A DNA stretch of 64,000 bases from VFMC01 sp963791635 (GCA_963791635.1 CAWBTC010000008.1:54288-118287); one strand, 5' to 3'. Shown: positions 1 through 10,047, counted from the first letter of the stretch. Program-made: numbers and translations. The notes: a model not told the origin generated them from the sequence alone.

Positions 1-123
1 GCCTCGCGCTTGGTGTTGAAACCCGGAGTGCCACTTCTGGTGGCGCTTGCCCGTGGCGGGATCGGGGTCGAGCTCGATCTTCACGTACCAACGAGTGCCC
101 TTCTTCACCACCGAGCCGCGCAT
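1..123 (-). pseudogene. Tyrosine recombinase/integrase, N-terminal piece
   Basis: Reading leftward from an ATG at 123 gives MRGSVVKKGTRWYVKIEL followed by DPDPATGK, the arm-type DNA-binding N-terminus (AP2-like) typical of actinobacterial phage and ICE integrases, which excise and insert elements at tRNA genes. After about 35 residues the frame is lost. The expected GFNTKRE reads GFQHQARG because of one extra T near position 20, so the gene is frameshifted in the part visible, and the rest lies outside the window. Its neighbours (regulator, excisionase-like protein, relaxase) fit an integrative element with the integrase at its end. Family confidence is fair because only about 40 codons are seen. 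Confidence 0.7.
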
Positions 124-190
124 GGCTACTCCTTCGTCGTGGGTCGCCGCCGCAGAGCCTGGGCGACATCGAGGGGTTCGAGTTCGTCCA

Positions 191-946
191 TCACGGGCCC
201 GTCGTGCGGTTGGGTCGGCCTTCTCGGCCCCGTCGCTTGATGTCGTCGAGGGCCGGCTGCACGAGCCGGTCGCCTTCGGCGAGCAACCGGAGCGCTTCCT
301 CGGGGTCGGTGTCGCGCAGCCGGTCCATGCCGACCGGGGTCGTCTTCACCAACTCGACCAGCAGCGAGCCATCGAACCGATCACCTCGTCTCTCGCGAGA
401 TCAGTCGCTTCAGGGACTCGGACTGGATCGCCTGGCGGCGGAGTTCGAGTTGTTCGCTCGGCCTTCTCCCGTGGTCCCGAAGGCGCGCGCGAGCGCAGCT
501 TGGGTCTCGATGGAGTCCGGGCCGGTGAGCTCGCGAATTCGATCGAGCAGGGCTTGCCAACCCTCCGGCGTGCCGAGCACGAGCGTCGTGAGATCGGCGG
601 CACGGAGATCATCTGCGAACTCTTGCCCGAGCAGCGGCTCGATGCCGTTCTGCGCCGCGCCGGGCGGCGGGATGAAGAACCAGCCGATCGGTCGGTTGAA
701 GCAGCGGGCGAACGCGACCACTTCGGCGACATCGATGTTGCGCCGGCGGTGGCTGTCGAAGGTCTTCTCGATCGCCGAGATGCCGGCCTGCTTCAGCTTC
801 ATGCCGAGGTACGGCTCGAGCATCTCGCTCGTCTGCGCCTGGGTCCAGCCGGCTTCCTCGCGTGCGCGCCGGAAGTTGTAGGCGACGACTTGGTGGACCG
901 ACCAGACCTTGTGGCCGGTGATCATGTACGACGCTCGGCTCGCCAT
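191..946 (-). pseudogene. XRE-type HTH regulator, frameshifted
   Basis: Starting at ATG 946, the protein has a helix-turn-helix of the XRE kind (residues about 15-75, including YNFRRAREEAGWTQAQTSEM), then a region naming a single-stranded-DNA or metalloprotease-associated regulator is not evident. The frame holds to about 465 (LARAFGTT), then switches. The continuation REKAEQLELRR-like, RLISRE and LLVELVKTTPVGMDRL is split over other frames, and a plausible stop is TGA at 191-193. At least two indels are needed for a product of about 250 residues. It is divergent from the excisionase-like gene and probably represses it, acting through the shared 100-bp gap. Whether the breaks are decay or sequence error cannot be told from the window. 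Confidence 0.65.
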
Positions 947-960
947 GGCGGGGAGGCTAG

Positions 961-1038
961 CACTCCCGAAATGAAGTCCTTGACGTTGGAACCACATTGG
1001 CGCGCATACTGCCGTTCCGTTGTTGGACACTCCCGAAA
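961..1038. promoter_or_regulatory. Divergent control region with CACTCCCGAAA direct repeat
   Basis: The gap between the XRE gene and the excisionase-like gene contains CACTCCCGAAA twice (961-971 and 1028-1038), in the same orientation 67 bp apart. Between them is a rightward promoter candidate: TTGACG at 980-985 and CATACT at 1005-1010, with 19-bp spacing, which is longer than ideal. The second repeat abuts the ribosome site GAAAGGA of the right-hand gene. Direct repeats flanking a promoter suit an operator for the divergent XRE repressor; that assignment is inference. Confidence 0.4.
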
Positions 1039-1052
1039 GGACGTGCATCGTG

Positions 1053-1265
1053 ATGGACGATCTTCCCCCCTTCCTGACCGTCGAGCAGGCCGCCAAGGCG
1101 ATGCAGCTCGGCCGGTCGAAGACGTATGAGCTGACCGTCGAGTACGAGGCGAGCGGCGGCGCAACCGGCCTGCCCTTCGTGTGGCTCGGCAAGCAGAAGC
1201 GCATCCCGCGCACCGCCCTTCTTCGCTACATGGACCCCGACTCCCGGCGTCCTCCTGCTGCGTGA
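1053..1265 (+). CDS. Excisionase-like HTH protein
   Basis: A 70-residue protein whose first half, LPPFLTVEQAAKAMQLGRSK, is the winged HTH of the MerR-like helix_turn_helix_17/excisionase family; these proteins bind element ends or promoters and help excision or gene control. The second half (GLPFVWLGKQKRIPRTALLR) is the usual wing plus recognition-helix end seen in such proteins (ending in R-x-L-x-R). ATG 1053 was chosen over GTG 1050 because GAAAGGA lies at a good distance. It is intact, unlike both neighbours. It is divergent from the XRE regulator and upstream of the relaxase, so it probably belongs to the element's excision or transfer control. Confidence 0.75.
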   Translation: MDDLPPFLTVEQAAKAMQLGRSKTYELTVEYEASGGATGLPFVWLGKQKRIPRTALLRYMDPDSRRPPAA

Positions 1266-1280
1266 GCGTGCTCTGCCGCC

Positions 1281-1334
1281 TTCACACCGTTGTTCACACG
1301 GGTGTTCACACCCTCGATCTCGGCGACGTTCACA
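1281..1334 (+). repeat. TTCACA iterons with 12-bp period
   Basis: TTCACAC begins at 1281, 1293 and 1305, and TTCACA again at 1329, so starts fall on an exact 12-bp grid with one empty position (1317). Together with the hairpin at 1395-1421 they fill the gap in front of the relaxase gene, which is the usual place for an origin of transfer. Phased repeats like these normally bind an accessory protein; the likely partner here would be the excisionase-like or XRE protein, which is inference. Confidence 0.6.
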
Positions 1335-1394
1335 ACCCGTTCTGACCGTCGCTGCTGAGCAGCAACGGGCACCGCAGATACCGACCGACACCCA

Positions 1395-1421
1395 GCTGAT
1401 TCGTCCTGCGGACGAATCAGC
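1395..1421. other. Probable oriT hairpin
   Basis: GCTGATTCGTCC (1395-1406) and GGACGAATCAGC (1410-1421) form a perfect 12-bp inverted repeat around a TGC loop, about 45 bp in front of the relaxase start. MobF relaxases recognise an inverted repeat beside their nick site, so this is the best oriT candidate in the island. A rho-independent terminator is less likely because no T run follows. The nick position cannot be named from sequence alone. Confidence 0.5.
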
Positions 1422-1464
1422 AACTTCCACACCAATGCACCAGAGGTGAAGGAGCCCATCGCCC

Positions 1465-3848
1465 GTGCTGACGATCGCCAAGTGCCGAGACCTCGACTAC
1501 TACGAACGCGAAGTGATCGAGGGCCGAGAGGAGTACCTCTCCGAGCACGGCGACTCGACAGGCCGATGGGTCGGCAGCCTTGCCGCCGGTGACGGGCGGA
1601 CCGGCGCAGCAGAGCGCGACGACCTCGCCCGAGCGTTCGACGGCGCAGCATCCCGACGGCTTCAAGATGACCGAGCACGACCTCGGCGTCGTCGGTTTCG
1701 ACCTCACGCTCTCGCCACCGAAGTCCGTGTCCGTGATCTGGGCACTCGGCTCCGACGCACGACGCCCGACAGGTGGAGGAGGCGCTCTACGCCGCACGCG
1801 GGGAGGTGGAGCGCTACCTCGAATCGACAGCCTGCTTCGTCCGGCGTGGCCACGCGGGTGCGATCAGCGAGCCGGGCAAGGGCTTCTTCGGTGCCGTCTT
1901 CATGCATCGCACGAGCCGACTCGGCGACCCGGGAGTCCATCTCCATTGGACCGTCTTCAACGTCACCGAGGGTCCTGATGGCCGGCGGACAGCACTCGAC
2001 GGCAAGGCCCTCTACCGCGAGCGGTACGCCGCCGAGGCCGTGTTCCAGGCGACGCTCCGACGAGAGCTCGTGGTGCGACTCGGGCTCGTCTTCGACGACG
2101 TCGACCGACACGGTGCGGCCGAGGTGGTCGGTGTGAGCGCCGACATGCGCCGGGCGTTCTCCCGTCGACGCGCCGAGATCGTCGCCGAGATGAATCGACT
2201 CGGCGTGCACTCGGGCGACGGAGCGCGCATCGCCACGCTCACCACACGCAAGCCGAAGCTCACAGGCGTCACCGAGGCCGAGCTGCGCGCCGAGTGGCGC
2301 AAGACGGCTCTCGACCATCGCTTCGATCTCAGCAACGTCCCACGAGTCGGCCGCACGCCGTCACTTCGCGTCGACGACGCCGAGCTGGCGACGGCAGTGG
2401 TGGCAGGAGCACGCAACCTTCGAGGCGCGCGACTCGGTGCGGGCCGTCGCACGAGCGGCTCGGCAAGGAGCCACCCTCGACGAGATCCTCGATCGCGCTG
2501 ACTCGTTCCGCGCATCCGACTCGGCGATCCCGTGGAGGCCGAGCGATGGACAACGGAGGAGATGCTCGCCGCTGAGCGCCGGATCGTCGGCTGCGGCCGA
2601 GGGACCCGTACGAGAGGGCACACGGCGGGTCGTGAGTCGATCGACGCCGCTGTCTCGACTCGACCATCACTGAGTGCCGAGCAACGGCACATGGTCGAAT
2701 CGCTCTGCTCGTCGGGCCGGCCGCTCGATGTCGTGATCGGCAGGGCCGGCGCCGGCAAGACGTTCACGCTCGACGCCGTCCGCGAGGCCTTCGAGACGTC
2801 CGGTCATCGAGTGATCGGCGCATCGCTCGCTGCACGCGCAGCGAGGGAGCTGCAGAGCGGCGCGGGCATCGGCTCGACCACCGCGCACTCGCTGCACTCC
2901 GAACTCGCGTCCGGTCGGCGAAGGCTGCGCGCCGGCGACGTCGTCGTCATCGACGAGGCGGGCATGCTCGGCACGCGACTGATGGCCGACATCGTCGACC
3001 ACGCGATGCGCGCCGAGGCGAAGGTGATCCTCGTCGGTGATCCGAAGCAGCTGCCCTCGATCGAGGCCGGCGGTGTGCTCGCCTCACTCGCACAACGAGT
3101 GGAGATCGTCGAGCTCACCGAGAACCGGCGACAGAGCGACCCGCAGGAGCGCTTCATCGCACACGCTCTCCGCAAGGGGCTGACCGAGCTGGCCGTGCGG
3201 CGCATGGACCAGCACGGCCGGGTGACCGTCGCCCACAACAACGATGCGCTGCGCGACCAGCTGGCGATCGACTGGTGGCAGCTCCACACGAACGGAACCG
3301 ATGCGGTGATCGGCGCCGTGCATCGGAGCGACGTCGAGGACCTCAATTCCCGGGTGCATGCGCTGCTGGAGGCCTCGGGCGAACTTGGCCCGCTCGTCGC
3401 TGTCGTCGACGAGCGCCGCTACTGCGTGGGCGATCAAGTGATGGGCCTGAAGAATCGCTACGACCTCGGCATCCTCAACGGCGACATCGGCACCGTCACC
3501 GGAGCGGACGATCACCGGCTCCACGTCGAGCTGACCGACGGTCGAGAGGTGGCACTGCCGCTCGACTACGTCACCGAACACGTCCGCCACGCATACGCAC
3601 GAACCGTCCACAAGACGCAGGGAATGACGTGCGAAGTGGCGCTGCTGCTGGGCGACGACGCCTTGTACGCCGAGCTCGGCTACACGGCCGTCACCCGAGG
3701 CACGCAAGAGAACCGCATCTACACCGTCGTCACCTCGCAGGAGTTCGACGACCGCGACTTCCACCTCGAGCACCTCGTGCAGGCGCTCGGTCGGAGCCAT
3801 GCCAAGACCGCCGCCCTCGACTACCTCGACCCAGTGGAGCTGCCATGA
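1465..3848 (+). pseudogene. MobF (TrwC/TraA-type) relaxase-helicase, frameshifted
   Basis: This would nick oriT and unwind the strand for conjugation. GTG 1465 opens MLTIAKCRDLDYYEREV, with the N-terminal tyrosines expected in TrwC relaxases. The metal-site histidines appear in HLHWTVFNVT (about 1940). The C-terminal half is a RecD/TraI-like helicase with Walker A GRAGAGKT (about 2740), Walker B VVIDEAGMLG, a GDPKQLPS motif and a final KTQGMT...AVTRG block, and runs intact from about 2530 to the stop at 3846-3848. The N-terminal part needs frame changes near 1650, 1765, 2405 and 2525. The total is about 790 codons, short for the family but complete in domains. The stop overlaps the coupling-protein start (ATGA). 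Confidence 0.85.
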
Positions 3849-5559
3849 ACCAGAACCGTCCCAACAACAACTCCGACGCCGCCGACACGGCGATCCTCGC
3901 CGCCGTTCTCGCGCTCGGCGCCATCACAGGCGGGCACTGGCTCGCGGCGGCGATCGCTGCTTTGCTCGGCCGGCGGCAGATGATCGACGGAGGCTTCGTC
4001 GAGTCGTTGGAGGCGCTGACACGCATGCCCGACCACTGGGGCGACCCGAGGCGAGCGTGGTCCGAGCCGGCGGCGTCGAGCCTCCCGGACCGGTCGTCTA
4101 CTGGTTCAGCGTCGGCCTCGTGGTCGCGGCCGTGATCGCTGGCGTCGTGTGGTGGCTGCAGCGCCGGGTCGGGCGAAGCGAGCCGATCGACAAGCGGCGC
4201 AGGCTCGGCGTCGAAGCGCAGCCCCGGCTGGCGACGACGAAGGACCTGAAGCCGTTGCTGGCGAAGGAGCCCGAGCGCGGGCCGGCTCGTGCTCGGGCCA
4301 CTGGGGTCGGCAGTTGTTGATGACCGAGAGCGACGGCTCCGACCGAGTGCGCGGCGTGAAGGGAGCGGTGCTGCTGTTCGGGCCGAGCCAGTCGGGCAAG
4401 ACCACGCGCCTGATCGACAGCGTCAACTCGTGGATCGGCCCAGCGGTCGTGTCATCGGTGAAGACCGACCTGATGTACCGGACCATCGAGCAACGCCGAC
4501 AGCGTCGGCGACGTGAAGGTGTTCGATCCACTCGGCATCAGCGGCCAACCGTCGCGCGACGTGGAGCCCGCTGCGAGCGGCGAAGACGATCTCGGGCGCG
4601 ATCGCTGCGGCGCAGATCCTCGCCCGTACAGGAGGCGACGATGGGCCGGCCGATCGCTTCTGGCGGGGGCAGGCCGAACAGTTGCTCGCAGCGATGCTGT
4701 GGACCGCGGCGAACACCGAGGGCCACACGATGCGCCACGTCGTGCGGTGGGTGCTCGAGATGGACCGACCCGATGGCGACAACGCCGGCACGCTCGCCCC
4801 GCTCGTCCGGCTGCTCGCCGATCACGAGGACGAGGCGATCGCCTTCGATGCCCGCGAGGTGCGCGGCTGGCTCGAGGGTCAGTGGTCGGCCGATCCGAGG
4901 ACGACGTCGAGCATCTACGCCACCGCCCGCAACGCCGTGTGGCCATGGGCCGACCGAGGTGTGGCGGCGAGCGCCGAGCGCTGCGAGATCACGCTCGACT
5001 GGCTGACGAACGGCGAGAACACGCTCTACCTCGTCGCGCCCGTCGGCGACGAGACCCGCGTCGGCATCGTGTTCGCAGCACTGCTGCAGGACCTCATCAC
5101 GCAGTCGTTCGATCGCTACACCGTGGCGCCAAGCCGCTCGACCCGAGGCTCCTCGTCGTGCTCGACGAGGCAGCGAACACGCCGCTGCCGAAGCTGCCCG
5201 AGTGGGCGGCCACCATCACCGGCGTCGGCATCCAGCTCGTCACCGTGTGGCAGTCGAAGGCCCAGCTCGACCACGACCTACGGAGCCAACGCCGACAACG
5301 TGCTCACCAACCACCGCACGAAGCTGATCCTCCCGAGCGGCCTCAGCGACCGCTCGACCGCCGAGTACGTCAGCGCCCTCGTCGGCCAGGAGCACGTGCG
5401 AGCCGACCTCCACCGATCGATGCAGCGCTCGCCGCACGACGGCCGGAACGTGGCCACTGCGGTGCCGTTGCTCCCCACCGACATCCTCCGCCGCATGCAG
5501 TCGGCGAAGCCCTGCTCCTCCATGGCTCGCTGCCTCCGATATGGCTACGTCCTCGCTGA
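3845..5559 (+). pseudogene. VirD4-type coupling protein (T4CP), frameshifted
   Basis: This would be the membrane ATPase that hands relaxase-bound DNA to the transfer channel. Pieces in successive frames give, in order: an N-terminal segment with a transmembrane stretch (AILAAVLALGAITGGHWL), a second membrane span (YWFSVGLVVAAVIAGVVWWL), KRRRLGVEAQPRLATTKDL, Walker A LLFGPSQSGKT (about 4375), VKVFDPLGISGQPS, LLAAMLWTAANTEG, and a TraM-recognition-type end with LLVVLDEAANTPLPKLPEW (Walker B) and LTNHRTKLILPSG. At least six indels separate them. The final LLLHGSLPP frame stops at 5559. It begins inside the relaxase stop codon, as in relaxase-T4CP operons. Family assignment is firm; as written it would not make a full product. 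Confidence 0.8.
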
Positions 5560-5576
5560 CGCGTCCAGTTCGCGAG

Positions 5577-6191
5577 TCAGGTTGCGGTGAGCTTCTCTAG
5601 CGTGTGCTGGGTCTGGGCGAGCAGCACGTCTATCCGACGTTGAGTCGGTGATGCGAGGGCCACGAGGTACCCGGCCGGGCGACGCTCGCGTGCCGTCACT
5701 GGGGTGTTGCCGATCACCGACCGCCTGAACCTCTCGACTGCGTGATCGCTGCTGTCCGCGACAGCATGCCGAGTCACGTGCAGGCGACGAAGCACCTCCA
5801 TGTCGGGTTGTTGGAGCCAGGTGAATGGGCGACCGTCCAAGAAGAAGATCGCTGCCCGGTTGGTCGTCTTGTCGTAAGGCAACCAATTCGCATAGTTCTG
5901 ACCCCCGGTGACCAGACGTTCCGTCACGGACCGCGGCGCCGACACGAGCGGGCGTACTTTGCAGCGAGCTGGAAAGGTCAGCCGTCCTACGAGGAGACCG
6001 ATGAACAACTCCTCGAGCGCACTCTCGACGGTTGTGTGTGCCCGGATGACGGCTGCCTCGACGGCCATCTGATAGTCGGAAATTGAGATGCGGTGCGCGG
6101 TGAGCAGGAGCTCCTGGCGGGCCAAGTACTTCGAGATTCGGAGGAGCGCACGACGGGACCCATCGGTCACGACGCTGGCTGGATCGCTCAT
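5577..6191 (-). CDS. HEPN-like partner of DUF262 protein
   Basis: An intact 204-residue, mostly helical protein lacking signal or membrane segments. DUF262 genes are often followed by HEPN genes of the MAE_28990/MAE_18760 type, and the length, the helical N-terminus (IRAHTTVESALEELFIGLLV) and the basic/histidine stretch LRRLHVTRHAV, resembling the R-x(4-6)-H HEPN motif, fit that. HEPN proteins are generally RNases used in toxins and phage defence. Its ATG at 6191 overlaps the stop of the DUF262 gene (ATGA), so the two are translationally coupled. The bases here look less GC-rich than the neighbouring conjugation genes, suggesting separate acquisition. The fold assignment is moderate and catalysis is unproven. 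Confidence 0.5.
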   Translation of the reverse strand: MSDPASVVTDGSRRALLRISKYLARQELLLTAHRISISDYQMAVEAAVIRAHTTVESALEELFIGLLVGRLTFPARCKVRPLVSAPRSVTERLVTGGQNYANWLPYDKTTNRAAIFFLDGRPFTWLQQPDMEVLRRLHVTRHAVADSSDHAVERFRRSVIGNTPVTARERRPAGYLVALASPTQRRIDVLLAQTQHTLEKLTAT

Positions 6192-7270
6192 GCTTCGTAG
6201 AGGCCGACCAGGAAGTGGTGCCGGGCCAAGCGACGTGCGCCGTCCACCGGGGCACGCCGAATTGCATCGAGGACGTCTGTGGGTGCTTCCTCAGTTGTGA
6301 CCTGAAGCTCGGCCGCTCTCAGGGCCTTGAGCAGCGCTGCCCGCGAGATCTGTCGAGCGGCGACCCGCTTCAATGGTGACCCGAGGCCGAATAGGAGGTC
6401 GTAGACGGCGAGCATGAGCGTGAAGCCCATGACTTCTCCCCTGTAGATCGACGTCGGTATGTACTCGCCGAAGCCATCGTCCAGTAAATCCATGACTATC
6501 TCGAATCGCCGAATCAGTTCGGGTCCCTCCGGGAAGGCATCGTCGTACTTCTCGTAGAACCGGTCAATGGTTGGCTGGCGTTTGGCGACCACCCCCGAGG
6601 CGAAGTTGATGAGCACGTCACTTGTGAACTCAACCTCCTTCATCCACGCGATGTCGTCCTCGGTGAAGAGACCCCACTTCCGCCACCGCGAAAGCTGAGC
6701 GAACGCAGCCGCGTACACGGTGGTCTTGAACGCCCCGAAGAACTCGGCGTTCCGAAGCTCCTGTGCGTTGAGCTTGTAGCCCGTCGAATTCAGGCGAGCG
6801 AAGACCTGCAACAGATCGCGATCGTCGGTTGTCGGCGGAAACACGTGAGTAGCGAACTCGTAGCCAAGGATGTCTTGCTGGATGTCCGCATCAAGGCCAC
6901 TGAACGGAGTTCCTGCGATGCTGGCGTTGTGGGCACGCATGACGGTGAAGCCGTCTCGTGCAGGGTCGAATTCGGGAACATCCTTTGGCGAAACGAAAGA
7001 GAGAACGGTCCGCAGTCGCTGCTGCCCATCAACGACTTCTCGAATCGTCTCCTGCGTGGCGAGGTTCAGTCGCTCACGGAGCAGGATCACCGGGACCGGA
7101 AGCCCACGAGCGATGGTATCGATCAGGTAGCTCTTGGCCGGCTTCTTCCACATCGACCTTCGCTGAAAGCTAGGACTCATCTCCAGGGTGCCGGATCGCT
7201 GCCAACTTAGGAAGTCGCTTACCTTGTAGACCGTTCGTGTTGTGGTCAGGTGGCCGGATCGATGTGCCAT
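6188..7270 (-). CDS. DUF262 (GmrSD-type/ParB-like) protein
   Basis: A 360-residue protein with the DUF262 N-terminus: FQRRSMWKKPAKSYLIDTI (about residues 35-55), IPV-type loop GLPVPVILL and the hallmark DGQQRLRTVL (about residue 81 onward). A later segment, VFARLNSTGYKLNAQELRN, is also typical. DUF262 domains are ParB-like NTP-using modules found in the type IV restriction enzyme GmrSD and in many defence genes. ATG 7270 is preferred to upstream starts because it begins just before the conserved region. The gene is intact, and its stop overlaps the start of the HEPN-like gene. With only DUF262 and no recognisable DUF1524 HNH domain, the nuclease role probably lies in the HEPN partner (inference). 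Confidence 0.8.
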   Translation of the reverse strand: MAHRSGHLTTTRTVYKVSDFLSWQRSGTLEMSPSFQRRSMWKKPAKSYLIDTIARGLPVPVILLRERLNLATQETIREVVDGQQRLRTVLSFVSPKDVPEFDPARDGFTVMRAHNASIAGTPFSGLDADIQQDILGYEFATHVFPPTTDDRDLLQVFARLNSTGYKLNAQELRNAEFFGAFKTTVYAAAFAQLSRWRKWGLFTEDDIAWMKEVEFTSDVLINFASGVVAKRQPTIDRFYEKYDDAFPEGPELIRRFEIVMDLLDDGFGEYIPTSIYRGEVMGFTLMLAVYDLLFGLGSPLKRVAARQISRAALLKALRAAELQVTTEEAPTDVLDAIRRAPVDGARRLARHHFLVGLYEA

Positions 7271-7496
7271 GGCTTCTCCGAGCAAGGGGCTGCGCCGGGC
7301 GGCGTCGTCCTGAACCGTAGGCCGAATCGGGCTGGACCGCCGGGAATTCAAGTTCGCCGGGAGTCCGCGGCGCGCCAGCGGACCAAGCCGTCGCGAGCGC
7401 TGTAACACCGGTGCGCGACGATCGGTTCTGCAAGACACCTTCCGCTCGGTCTTTCGACCCTCACCTACGCGTCGGCAAGTAGTTTGGGGGTGTGCC

Positions 7497-9237
7497 GTGG
7501 CTCGTCGTCACTGGCAATCAGCGGAGCAGTTGAGCCTCGGCAACGGGCTCGGGATGGACACGGACGTGCATCAGATCGACGAAGCTGGCGAACACGGTGA
7601 GGTGTTCACTCGCCGCTGGGTCGTCGAGCTGATTCTCGATCTCGTCGGGTTACACGGCCGATCGCGACCTCGGCGGCGATGGTCGCTGTCGAGCCCTCGT
7701 GCGGCGCTGGTGCGTTCCTCGTGCCGATGGTCGAGCGGCTGATCGATTCGTGCTCGGCACACGGTCGGCCGCTCACCGACGTCGGACCGGCGCCTCCGAG
7801 CGTTCGACCTTCTTCCGGCCAATGCCGAGCTCGCCCAGAAGGCCGTCGCGTACGCGCTCTGATCGACGCTGGGCTGGATGACGACCGTCGGCGCAGGAGG
7901 TCGCGGAGCGAGAGCGTCCGGTGCGCCGACTTCCTGCTCTCCGAGCACGACTTCGACGGCGCCGACTTCGTGCTCGGCAACCCGCCGTACATCCGCCTGG
8001 AGGACATGCCTGCCGAACGCGGCTGCCGCCTACCGGCGGGCGTGCCCGACGATGCGCGGCCGTAGCGACATCTTCGTCGGCTTCATCGAGAAGGGCCTGC
8101 GGCTGCTCAGGCCCGGACGGAGTGCTCGGCTTCATCGTCGCCGATCGCTGGATGCACAACCAGTACGGCGCATGACCTCCGCCAGTTCATCGCGAGCGAG
8201 TACGCCGTGGAGACCGTCGTGTCGATGCACGACGTCGACGCTTTCGAGGAGCCGGTCTCCGCTTACCCCGCAGTCACGGTGATTCGACGGGCCGCGCAAG
8301 GCGCCGGCGGTCGTCGCCAACGGCGAGCCGGAGCTTCGGCGAGTCAGAGGCTCAGCGCTTCTCGAAGTGGGCGAGGTCGGGTCGGAAGCCACGTCGAGCA
8401 CGCAGCTCGGTGCACGGCGGCTCAAGCTGCCGAAGTGGTTCGACTCAGAACTGTCCTGGCCCTCCGGCAACCCGCGCAACCTCGCGCTCGTCGCCGACCT
8501 CGAACGACGCATGCCGCCACTCGAAGACCCTGCGACCGGCACGCGCGTCGGCATCGGCGTCGCCACTGGAGCTGACTCGGTGTTCCTCACCGAGGATGCC
8601 GATCTCGTCGAACCGAGCCGGCTGCTCCCGCTGCTCATGACGAAGGACACCGCGGGCGGCGTCGCGCGACTGGTCGGGCACCTACCTCGTGAACCCATGG
8701 GAGGACGGTCGACTGGTCGACCTCGTCGAGTACCCGAGGCTGAGCGACGTACCTCGCGTCGAACGGTCGGCGAGGTCCGAGGTCGGCACGTCGCTCAGAA
8801 GAACCCGGCGCGCTGGTATCGCACGATCGACCGCGTCGAGCCTGGACTGCTCGAGCGGGCGAAGCTCGTCATCCCCGACCTCAAGGCCTACATCCAGCCG
8901 GTCCTCGATCGCGGGCGAGACCTACCCGCACCACGGCCTGTACTTCATCACCTCCGAGACCGTGGGACCTCGAAGTGCTCGGCGGCCTGCTGCTCTCCGA
9001 CATCGCCGAGCTGTTCGTGGCGACGTACTGCGTGAAGATGCGCGGCGGCTGCTACCGATTCCAGGCGCAGTACCTGCGGCGCATCCGGGTGCCGGCAGTT
9101 CAGTCGGTGGGCAAGCGCGACCAGCCGACCTCGCGTCGCAAGGCATTCGAGAATCGCGATCGCGACCGAGCGCATGCGCAGTCGCCGCGTCGGCTCTACG
9201 GTGTCGAGCGAGACCATCGAGCATGGCGGCAGACTGA
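7497..9237 (+). pseudogene. Eco57I-like class I N6-adenine DNA methyltransferase, frameshifted
   Basis: Scattered over three frames are GEVFTRRWVVELILDLVG, motif I VEPSCGAGAFLVP (about 7683), catalytic motif IV FVLGNPPYIRLED (about 7970), IFVGFIEKGLRLL, and C-terminal target-recognition pieces LVIPDLKAYIQPVL and CVKMRGGCYRFQAQYLR. That order is the Eco57I/gamma-class adenine methylase. NPPY is the catalytic motif. Eight or so indels are needed, the most of any gene here. GTG 7497 is the likely start; TGA 9235-9237 overlaps the start of the restriction gene (TGATG). It would protect the host from the adjacent endonuclease. If the breaks are real, the host loses its protection along with the enzyme, whose gene is also broken. 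Confidence 0.75.
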
Positions 9238-9977
9238 TGGCCAACGAGCTCCCCGACTACACCGAGAAGGTTCGTGCGGCGGTCGCGTCGTACTGGGACG
9301 TTCGGGCATCTCAAGCGCAGCGGTCGGCGGAGCTCGGCGTCGATCAACACAGGCCTGCGGGCCGAGGTCACCGGCGGCCGTCACCTCGACGCGCTCGCAG
9401 CTGCTGCTCGTCGACGTGCTCGTCGACGCCGGCATCCCGGCGGAGATGCTGGAGGTAAAGCGCCGCCCGATTCCCGGCTACTTCCGGCGCGACAAGAGCT
9501 GGGACATCGTGGTCACGGTTCAAGGTCGTGTGCTCGCGATCATCGAGCTGAAGTCGATCGTCGGCAACAACCCCGGCCAGAACTTCAACAACCGAACCGA
9601 CGAGGCGCTCGGCCAGGCGATCGACGTCTGGAAGGCCGTCGAGCGCGGCATCATCGACTCACCGCTTCGCCCGTGGCTCGGCTACTTCATGCTGATCGAG
9701 GACAACGAAGCGTGGAACCGTGTGTCGCCCGCCGCGGCAGCCGGTCTGGCCCGCGGACCCGGTCTTCGACGGCACCAGCGCTGCCGACCGAGCCGCGATC
9801 TTCTTCGACCGCATGGTGCGGGAACGACTCCTCGACGCTGCCTGCGTGATGATGGCAAGCCGCTCGACCGGCGCCGTCCGCTATTCGAGGCCGACGCTGT
9901 CGTTTCAGTCGCTCGCTGCTGCGATGGTGGGTCGAACGCTGCAGTTCATCGCGACGAATCCTGATATCGAGTGGTAG
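9237..9977 (+). pseudogene. PaeR7I-like type II restriction endonuclease, frameshifted
   Basis: The protein starts MANELPDYTEKVRAAVASYW (ATG 9237). After frame changes near 9350 and 9750 it continues with DVLVDAGIPAEMLEVKRRP, KSWDIVVTVQGRVLAIIELK and NNPGQNFNNRTDEALGQ, ending FIATNPDIEW. The D...E-x-K arrangement in KSWD/AIIELK is a PD-(D/E)XK nuclease core, and the FNNRTDEA block is characteristic of the PaeR7I family, known to cut CTCGAG. The site preference here is inferred from family only. It directly overlaps the methylase gene. As written it is inactive through about two to three indels. Confidence 0.75.
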
Positions 9978-9993
9978 CGGGGCCTCGCCCCGC
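9977..9993. terminator. Hairpin between convergent genes
   Basis: GCGGGGC and GCCCCGC form a 7-bp stem with a CTC loop starting at the last base of the restriction-gene stop codon and facing the convergent HerA-like gene. There is no T run, so it may act as a weak or bidirectional terminator, or only as a structural end. Confidence 0.35.
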
Positions 9994-10047
9994 CGCCCAT
10001 CGGCTACTTGACGAATCTCCGAACGGATGCCGGCAGGTCGTTGCGCA

